From Pteria penguin (Eukaryota > Mollusca > Bivalvia > Pterioida > Pteriidae): a stretch of 64,000 nucleotides of DNA. Below are positions 56,086 through 64,000 of this stretch, one piece after another. The stretch covers positions 28,848,769 through 28,912,768 of the forward strand of contig CM068588.1 of the NCBI GenBank assembly GCA_035048485.1, written 5' to 3'. The stretch's first letter is position 1. Each line of letters begins with the position of its first letter. The notes under the pieces were generated by a model. The model was not told where the DNA came from. It was given only the letters and a program-made list of their open reading frames with translations, and ran no database searches. A program made the translations under genes and the position numbers.

Positions 56086-57120
56086 AGACACATTGAATAC
56101 ATGCCTAATTCATAGTTTATCATTCTTATCCATTTTAATTTATGGCGTAGACACTTTCACATTATAATGAAAAATAAAAGAAATGCGGCATTGTATGACG
56201 ACCTCGGCAAATGTTAGTATAATTGTTTACGTGGTTTTTGTATCAAGTTATTTTTGATACAGCTTTTTACTGAAAACTTCTCCGTTTTCACTTTTGTCTC
56301 CGAACTTAGTGTTTCCATAGAGTTTCATTCCATGCACATCAGGTAGTCAGTGACATTTCAGTTTCTAAATTCTGGACATAACACAAGCCGTTATCCCCTG
56401 CCTCCATGTCGGAATATGTTTTGATAAAGACAACTTACGCAAGATTCCACCACCGTCAGACCATCAGGAATGTAAGATCTTCTCGTTAGGAGCCTCTATT
56501 AATTATTTCATTGATATGTTTATATTCTCTATTTTAAAAAAGAAAAATATACATAAATAAGAATAATTTATTTAAATATAATTTAAATATCAGTATAACA
56601 GGAATTACATAACTATTATCATACTAAGTGCTTGATTAAGGATATATTAATTCAACATGTTGCATGTGAGACTGTCACTAGATCCAGAGCGGTAGGTATC
56701 TGTATAATTTCAAAGAAAACAATGGGACACGGGGGATGGTCCATTTCCTACATATATCAGTAGTTTCTTTCACTGTTATACTCACATGATAAGTATTCTT
56801 ATTTCTCTATAATGACATTGATCTTATGTCTTTTCATTGGTTGTCGTTTTATAAACTGTTACCATGGTGACCGGTTATTTTGGTTTTATTATATGCTGGA
56901 TATGATGATTAAAATACATTTATTATGTTTATTATATGTGAAGTATACATGGTTTTAAGAGTATTAGTTTTGTGGAATTTATCACGCATGGATATTTCAG
57001 CAACATACATGTAGATATTTCTATAGAGATAGTACGTGGAAATTAAAACAAATTTAGTAAAAAGGAAAGGACTTACTAACTTAGAGGAATAATGCGCTCT
57101 AAGTGGATTTTGTTCGTTTT
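56086..57120. other. Non-coding sequence
   Basis: A stretch near 56385-56450 (cctgcctccatgtcggaata, then aaagacaacttacgc) resembles the SINE family 2 tail, weakly. Nothing else recognised. Confidence 0.4.
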
Positions 57121-57124
57121 TAAG

Positions 57125-57405
57125 TTAGATAGGATTGATTGATTGAATATTGTTTTACGTCACTTCACGATTATTTCACGTATATGGTGACGGCATCTGT
57201 CTGATGCATTGCATACAAATTTAGACCTTTGCAATGGACCCACTGTCCGGAGCAGTGAGGGATCTTTTACGTGCCACGCCTACCGTGACAGGGGCCTCAG
57301 TTTTTACTGTCTCATCCGAAAGACAGAACACTGGTGCGCCCAGGGCGGGAGTCGAATCCGGGACCTCTCGATCACGAACCGAACATCTTACCCACTGGAA
57401 CATAA
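57125..57405 (-). repeat. tRNA-derived SINE, family 1, near full length
   Basis: Close match to 41140-41420 in the same orientation: core GTCTTTCGGATGAGACAGTA, box B region GGATTCGACTCCC, tail CGTGAAATAATCGTGAAGTG. The tRNA-like head is less well preserved at its outer end. Confidence 0.9.
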
Positions 57406-58700
57406 ACGTGTTTTTCATGTGTATGGCCAAACGTAAGAACTATCTGATATTGAAAAAATCTAATTGTAAGCGAACATTTCATTAACACCCCTCTGTAATA
57501 AATACATTCACAAAACACAAGTAGATCCATGGTAACATGGTTTACACGGGTCCTTAAAAAGAAATAGGGCGCTCGAGAATAAATGTAACTTTATACAATA
57601 TCCTGTTTCAAATTTCCGTAGTAGAAGGAGCTTTTGTTTAGATTAAGTGTCCTGAATTTGTTAAGTACGACCTTGGGTGATTGGTTAGCAAGTCGTGGTC
57701 CGAAAATTTTGAGTTCATAAATCAATTTCAGTAGACATTTGACCAGTAAGGGTATGCTGCTCCTTGGTAAAATGTAAGTCCAGCCCGGTAAATATAACCC
57801 ATGTCGAGGAATTAGTGTATAGTAGATCTTCCCGTCGTTGTTTGTGAAACTCGTGTCAGCTCAACGTAGAGCAACTTAGTAAAGGGGGAAATGATTTGAA
57901 GTTGACTATGAGTAAACTTCCTTGAATTTAGAGAAAAGTGGCTTTCTCCTACAGAAACCTTATATCTAGAGTTGTTTGTTAGATAATGACAACTGTAGAA
58001 GGCATTTTTGAATTTATATCTCTAAGACAACATCAACTTCATATCAATTCACGTCCTTTTCTCAAGGCCATATGCGAATTTGATATTTTGGTTTTCGTAT
58101 ACTTCTTCGTTCGCGATAAAAGAGTTCCCGAGAGACAGATTTCTGTTCACTATATATGATACTACGTCCTCAGTAACATTCGACTGCTTTTTGTTTTCAC
58201 GGGAGACAAAACATAAGTGAGATAAGTATCAGTTCACCGGGTTATAAGTCATCGTAAATGGTACGTTAGATATGGACTTTCTACATTGACATCTTGTGTT
58301 AAAAACACACATTGAATTCAGAACTTTCATAATAGGAAAGCAGTCAAGTCCATATTTCGAAAGTTTATTGTCTTTTGAAGAGAAAATGACTGCTATGTAG
58401 GCATAATTAGATAAGTGTCCTTTGGAGATACTTTCTGTTGTATAGCGACCCTTTTGGGAGAAAATTCGTACCACGTAGAGCACCTTACGCAAAGGGATTC
58501 TCCAATGAGTAATAAGATTAGATTAATTTATAACATTGGCGTCCAATCCGTATGAAGAGGGGATATGTACTTTGTATATGATATCCGTCTAACTTTACGA
58601 TGACAGATACATGATAGTTCTGCAACGACATTTTATAGTTATATATACAGTTGATGTAATTACGTTGATCATAAAACGAGAGTTATCCTTCTTTGCTCTG
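57406..58700. other. Non-coding sequence, possible intron
   Basis: No exon recognised. The minus-strand open frame 58229-58492 has no identifiable domain. Confidence 0.35.
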
Positions 58701-58703
58701 TGA

Positions 58704-58711
58704 TGACGTCA
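58704..58711. promoter_or_regulatory. Perfect CRE octamer TGACGTCA
   Basis: Palindromic CREB/ATF site 19 nt upstream of the ATG at 58731 that opens putative exon C. Confidence 0.5.
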
Positions 58712-58730
58712 TAGAAGCGTCACTACAATT

Positions 58731-58825
58731 ATGGGCTGTCAACGCTTCAGCGACATGGCGACCCTGTTTGATATATTTCTGCAGGAGTTTGAAGAGCTTG
58801 CGAACTTATCAGAAAAACATTCACG
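58731..58825 (+). CDS. Putative alternative first coding exon C of an unknown gene
   Basis: ATG with A at -3 and G at +4. It encodes MGCQRFSDMATLFDIFLQEF and EELANLSEKHS, ends CG and a GTAATA donor. A second in-frame ATG at 58755 is equally plausible. Joined to 60356 it continues MTFWSRHDPIRQSKGNTDHW. The amphipathic acidic sequence looks protein-like but I do not recognise it. Confidence 0.45.
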
Positions 58826-58987
58826 GTAATAGTTACTAAAATTTACATTTCAGAACGACAAAATGTAAAGAAACTTGAAAAAAAAATGAATTCGGGCCTT
58901 GCTGAAATATTTTGCAATATTGACAATAACGATGCTTCTTTGAGATATAATAAGCAGATCTAGTCCTCCAAAGGGAAGTAAAATATA

Positions 58988-59044
58988 CTAAAAGAAATAA
59001 CACAACCACTCTTTGCCGCAAAGAGTTTGTGTTATTTCTTTTAG
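58988..59044. repeat. 57-bp near-perfect hairpin
   Basis: Outer arms ctaaaagaaataacacaa (58988-59005) and ttgtgttatttcttttag (59027-59044) pair over 18 bp. Inner arms actctttg and caaagagt pair over 8 bp around ccg, with a 2-nt bulge (cc) on one side. Confidence 0.9.
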
Positions 59045-59077
59045 GATACTTCTTTGTTTTCTTTTGATTTATTTATT

Positions 59078-59188
<111 letters not shown>

Positions 59189-59334
59189 CTTTGTTCATTT
59201 GTGATGGGGGCTGTTGAGTGTGCGTGCACATTTGAATAGATTCCAGAATGAAAAATATTTCTTGATTTTCAATAAAGACGAATAACAGTTTCATAGACAT
59301 ACGATGCTGTTTGATTACAGAACGAATAATCGAA

Positions 59335-59800
59335 TCCAGTTTTGGAGTTAAAAGTGGGGCGAAGTTATGCGAGGGGTCTAGAGCCGGAGTCCGGGCTAGT
59401 CTAGAGCGGAGCTTTGGTGGGGGAACCGAGGGGCGAAGCCCTTGGAAGCTCTTGCTGTTTGGCCGTTTTAGAGCCTAAAAATCGCACGATTTCACCGTCC
59501 TGTCAGTAGATCCGCTGCCGGATAAACGAAGAATTCTGAAGTTTTGTGATTTTATTCATGTCTTTTCTTTACCTTATTATTCTGACTGTGCCTGTGGTGG
59601 ATTTTTTTTTTCATACAGCTCAGTCAAATCTGATTTTCAAATAAAACTGATGTTGCTGCAACGCAAAATCATATCTTGCCTTTTTTCAAGTACATTACTT
59701 CTTAAGTTCTGGTGGACAGCAGTACATAGTTTTTGTTTTTTTGGGGGGTGGGAGGGGGCGAACGTGCCATTCGATCCCTCTGAATCCACCACTAGATTAC
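59335..59800. repeat. GC-rich repeat-like block and element fragment
   Basis: 59350-59470 contains gtctagagccggagtccggg and accgaggggcgaagcccttg, unlike the AT-rich surroundings and of repeat style. 59740-59795 (G-run then tgaatccaccactagat) resembles the right end of the CAGTGGCGGATCC family. Boundaries uncertain. Confidence 0.4.
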
Positions 59801-59819
59801 TAAGTAGAACGCGAAAGCG

Positions 59820-61010
59820 AGAGGACATTAAATCTCATTTGTCTGTTCTTCTGTCTGTCCATCAGTCATACTGTCCGTCTATAACAAAAACTTTAACCTT
59901 GGTAATAACTTTTTAACCGTAAGACGTAGGGCCTTCATATTTGAAAGCAGGTGACCACAATTCTCGGAATTTGCTTGTTGATAGTTATGTTAATACTTGC
60001 CACTAGCACTTTTATCACTGTCCACTCACTACATATGTACTATTATTATGTGAAAATTTTGTAATATACTACAGCCCGTAGTATGCAGTTTCCTGTCATC
60101 ATTAACCATTAGCTTCCCCTTATCAAGCCCAATGATCGATGTGGGGTTTTACTGGGAAGGTCATAGGTTCGAAGACGGTCATACAGAATCATTCTACATT
60201 AAGACGTATTATGTCCTACGTGACCTGAGTCCATTTAATGTCTGTGTAAGCCAGGAATAAGAATAATTCTCATAACTCAGTATATTCGTACTAAGAAACA
60301 TTTTAGTTACATAATCGCACAAAATTCATAAATATTTATTTATTCATTCTTACAGTATGACCTTTTGGTCAAGACATGATCCAATACGTCAATCAAAGGG
60401 CAACACAGACCATTGGGCCAAATACAGACAACGAGTAAGTGATAAAGCAAGGACTTTCTTATAATTACACATAGCAATAGTAGAGTATTCAGTGTCAAAC
60501 ATGTTAATTCTCAAATAAAATCTAATGTCTTATTAACAAGAATAGTATCTCTTTCAACAGTCAGTAATAACCTTTGAAATAACTTTTGGTAAGATCTCTT
60601 ATGCTGGTATAAATGTTTGCCCTTGTGATATTGACCTTGACTGTTGACGTTTATAATGTAAAACTGAAATTTCCTAATAGCTTATAACCATTAGTAAAAG
60701 GCCTTGGATATTTCACTTGTGATAAACAATTACACTTATATATTTGTTTTACTTTAGCCTTGACCATTGATCCACGTTTATTAAAATTAATATTTTAATG
60801 ATAAGGCCATTCATATTTCACATCTATGTTTCTTGTGATAAAATCTATCTGTTGACATAATATTTTTTTTACCTTGTGGCCTTCTTTGTGACATTTGGTT
60901 CACATTGGTGCATTCATAGGTCCTAACTTTTTACTTCACAGTCATGTTTCCCTATAACTGTAATTGAAATTTGGTCAAAAGCATTCCTAGTATTGATATG
61001 TTCATTAAGA
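59820..61010. repeat. Diffuse dispersed-repeat sequence
   Basis: Recurring phrases such as ggccttcatatttgaaagca, ggccttggatatttcacttg and ggccattcatatttcacatc, each near tgtgataaa and gaccttgac, indicate decayed internal repeats of a type I recall from bivalve genomes. The shared putative exon 60356-60434 lies inside this span but does not share the motif. Confidence 0.4.
60356..60434 (+). CDS. Putative shared second exon of an unknown gene
   Basis: Acceptor tattcattcttacag, 79 nt, donor GTAAGT, ending in phase 0. With a phase-2 upstream exon it reads MTFWSRHDPIRQSKGNTDHW then AKYRQR, a charged, aromatic-containing peptide that looks conserved-protein-like. No domain recognised. No convincing third exon was found before the window ends. 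Confidence 0.45.
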
Positions 61011-62225
61011 AATAAACCTAATAGGCGACTTACGTGTCCTTTGAATACTCTACCTAAAATATACTGTTACATCTATTCTATTTGATATATCATACATAAT
61101 CTTGCTAAAAGGGGAACCTGTGCGAATTACGTACGTTATATAATGGAAATAAGGGCACTCAAGTTTCCAATTTACGTATAGAAAGCATACAATACGCATC
61201 AAAATCTGATAAAGTGAAGTTTTTTTTACAATAACTGAACGATTCAATTGAAAACTAGAAACTAATTAAAGATTTTCTACCCCAGGGTGCTCATTTCACA
61301 ATACATTTACCTTTTTATTGCAAGTGTTGAAATTTACATGCCACTCCGGTTCGTAAAAGAGGAGCATTTAATAGACTTACAAAGAGAAAACATTCAATGT
61401 GCAAATAGAATGACTTCTTATATGTATTGATTTAATTTCAGTAACAAAGCCCCTTAGATTTTAAAGTTTAATATCAACAAATAAAAGGTACATACAATGT
61501 AAACAATAAGCTTAGAAGGGTTATGCGGATTCTATGGCTGATTAGATTTGCATGAAACTACGTACAGACAGGATACATGTAGTTCTTTAACTGTGAATGC
61601 ATTGAACGGGGTTGGGTCTCGACCTAATTGTTTTGGCTTAAACTTTTAACACCCTGACATATCTGAATTCAATATTGCCCTCATGAGATTGTGTTTGTTC
61701 ACACTCTGACATGGGTAGCTGTCAATGTATATGTCGTTTACCCACGCAGAATAAAGCCATCTGATAATGCCCAATCAAACCGATATAGACAGACAAAACG
61801 GAAGATAGTTCGTACTAAAAGCATTTCTAGTACTACAGTCGATATCACCTTCAGCTCCGGACTATTTACATGTAAACAATATTCTGGACCTGTTTTGTCA
61901 ATAAAGATGCTCGTTTATATGTTTTCATTTATTCTCCTGAACTTTATGATAATAACAATAATTTCATATTTATTAAATGAAAATTGTCATAAGAAAGCAT
62001 TGTTTTTTCAGATACATGTATTAATAATATCTAAATTTGATCTATTTATACACTAAAATCTTTGTTTATGTCCCAATATCAGCTTTTTATATAGAAAGAA
62101 AAAAGGAACTGAGCTATTCTCACTATATCTTAGAAAGGCGGATACCTCTAATGTACACACATTAGTAGACGATGATCTTAAAACTTTTGCTGCATTTTTC
62201 TTTAAAAGAGCATCTTACCTCATGT
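61011..62225. other. Non-coding sequence
   Basis: The open frame 61691-62056 has a hydrophobic end but no recognised domain or fitting splice sites. Otherwise nothing is seen. Confidence 0.35.
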
Positions 62226-62227
62226 AT

Positions 62228-62548
62228 TGTAATACAGGACAGCAAGATGAGTAACTGATGTAATGTAATACAGTAATTGATGTAATACAGGACAGTAACT
62301 GATATAATGTAATACAGGACAGTAACTGATATAATGTAATACAGGACAGTAAGATGAGTAACTGATGTAATGTAATACAGTAATTGATGTAATACAGGAC
62401 AGTAACTGATATAATGTAATACAGGACAGTAACTGATGTAATGTAATACAGGACAGTAACGAATGAAATGTAATACAGGACAGTAACTGATGTAATGTAA
62501 TATAGGACAGTAACTGATGTAATGTAATACAGGACAGTAACTGATGCA
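62228..62548. repeat. 27-bp tandem repeat, about 12 copies
   Basis: Units of gtaatacaggacagtaactg with tgatataat or tgatgtaat. Two copies of a longer variant with aagatgagtaactgatgtaa near 62245 and 62350 suggest duplication of a block. Confidence 0.93.
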
Positions 62549-63480
62549 ATGTCAGTGGGAGTCAAAATGGGCCTATATTAATCAGGATTTACATATATAC
62601 AGTCAAAAGTCATATTACAATGCAGAAAATCCTTATTCTTGTTTTGAGAGAATTTTGAGAAAATTATTTATCATTTTACTTTTTAATAAATCTGTATATC
62701 TAAAGCAAAGTATAGCATTAGATGCACAATGCTGATTATATAGAATCCAGTGAAGCGACAGAGGTAATGTCAAAATACTAGCATAAGACAGCTGTCTGTT
62801 TAATATATATATCTTTCGTAGATAAGAGACCATTCACAAATTTATTGATTGATTAGTGGTTTAGCCCCTCTAACAATATTTCAGTCATGTAAAAAGTAAC
62901 CGACCTCTTGGCACAGTATGGGAATTGAAAGATTTCACCACTACATCACATCTGTCCCTGTCACAAGTACAATAGCTGGGACCTTCTCATGGTCGCTCTT
63001 ATTTCCATTATAATTAGGAATAAGCACGCTCTTCGACCCTAAGAATAATAAATATAAGAAATACAAGAAATATACACATGATTAAACCCAAATTGATCTT
63101 TAAAATTCTTAAAACACTCATTTACTTCATTTTGTACTTCAGGTGATTTGTCAATTTTCAAAGCAATCACTGTATTATTAGTTATATTAACATCTAACCC
63201 GCAATGAAAATTATCAGCAACATACAATAAAGTTATCTACAATTCATCGATTGTACAATCTCGAGTCAGCTGTAGACTGATTATCATCCATTACGGACAC
63301 TTGTAGGGGTAAACCTATATTGATAACACCACACGATGATGTAACGAGATTAGCATATGATATGTATCATTCATATTTTGATACTTACATGTAACTCGTG
63401 GGATTAGTTACTAAAATTATTGTTAATTACGCTTCCAAGCTACTTACTTGATTTTCTGTAATCTTGACCTGATGTATTAG
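62549..63480. other. Non-coding sequence with one unexplained open frame
   Basis: On the minus strand, 63227-63039 reads YVADNFHCGLDVNITNNTVI and KIDKSPEVQNEVNECFKNFK, which has a protein-like composition. I do not recognise it, it lacks clear splice sites, and I would not call it a gene. 62845-62950 has phrases resembling a decayed SINE tail. Confidence 0.3.
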
Positions 63481-63825
63481 TATTGCGGGATATATTTAAT
63501 GATGAATTTAATCAGAGAATGTGGAAGCAAGGGGGGGGGGGGACTTGCAACTCTCAACTGAAAAAAGTACAAAAAAAAAAAACCCCACCACCACAACAAC
63601 AACAAAAGAAAAAATCAAAACAAAACAATTCCCTCCCCCCAATCAAAAATAAAAACAAACCAAAACAAAACAAAACAGAAAGTCTGTAAATTTATCAGGA
63701 ATATACAAGTGATTCTCCATAGTTTCTCTACTCCTTGTAATAAACCATAAAAGACAATTTATATGCATGTTTTCAGGGGCGTAGCCAAGTCCGACAAAGT
63801 GGAGAGGTGCACAACTTGTATCTCT

Positions 63826-63830
<5 letters not shown>

Positions 63831-63904
<74 letters not shown>

Positions 63905-63920
63905 TATATATATATATATA
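63831..63920. repeat. (TA)n microsatellite
   Basis: About 40 TA dinucleotides with one interruption. Just before it, caggggcgtagcca at 63774-63787 resembles the terminal repeat of a DNA transposon family, but only one end is visible. Confidence 0.95.
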
Positions 63921-64000
63921 CGATAAAGATTCACACTTCTGGCAATGTTTTATATATTATGATAATGTATATAAGATGAATATTATGATAAAATTAATAT

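Noticed and set aside
63039..63227. Minus-strand exon with protein-like composition
   Set aside because: No recognised similarity and no convincing splice sites or neighbours. Left as an unexplained open frame.

Overview
The window is nuclear DNA from an animal, most likely a bivalve-type mollusc. The reasons are short GT-AG exons in long AT-rich introns, tRNA-derived SINEs with conserved cores, many miniature foldback elements and minisatellites, and degraded Tc1 and non-LTR retrotransposon pieces. The species cannot be named from sequence alone. There are no bacterial operons, rRNA genes, intact tRNA genes or CRISPR arrays.

Left part (1-26 kb, + strand): a decayed Tc1/mariner transposase and intronic repeats (1-5.37 kb) lead into the 3' two thirds of a plexin-A-type semaphorin receptor gene. 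I resolve 27 coding exons, 5373-23728. They cover the end of PSI2, IPT2, PSI3, IPT3-6, the transmembrane helix, the split RasGAP-like domain and the Rho-binding domain, ending at a stop codon. The semaphorin domain must lie upstream of the window. Two adjacent, homologous exons (18927-19042 and 19084-19187) have identical phases and are separated by only 41 nt. They look like a mutually exclusive pair.

Middle (26-40.5 kb, - strand): a complete five-exon UBE2N/Ubc13 gene (28763-40446), convergent with plexin, predicts a 151-residue K63-specific E2 ubiquitin-conjugating enzyme. Its last intron holds a roughly 3.07-kb array of a 57-bp satellite whose unit length keeps reading frames open on both strands.

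Right part (40.5-64 kb): mostly mobile DNA. It holds SINEs, two non-LTR retrotransposon remnants (one with its RT palm segment tandemly repeated), a 101-bp foldback element with a 9-bp target duplication nested in another element, a GC-rich 47-bp palindrome, and minisatellites with units of about 16-20, 24, 42, 51 and 27 bp. Within it is a possible novel gene on the + strand. Three short ATG-containing exons (48349, 51946, 58731) all end in the same phase and could each splice to one shared exon (60356-60434). One sits below an RFX X-box and one below a perfect CRE. I do not recognise this protein.

Recurring theme: one SINE family has seeded local tandem arrays at least three times here (82-bp units at 6.1 kb, about 40-bp units at 11.3 kb, about 51-bp units at 55.3 kb).
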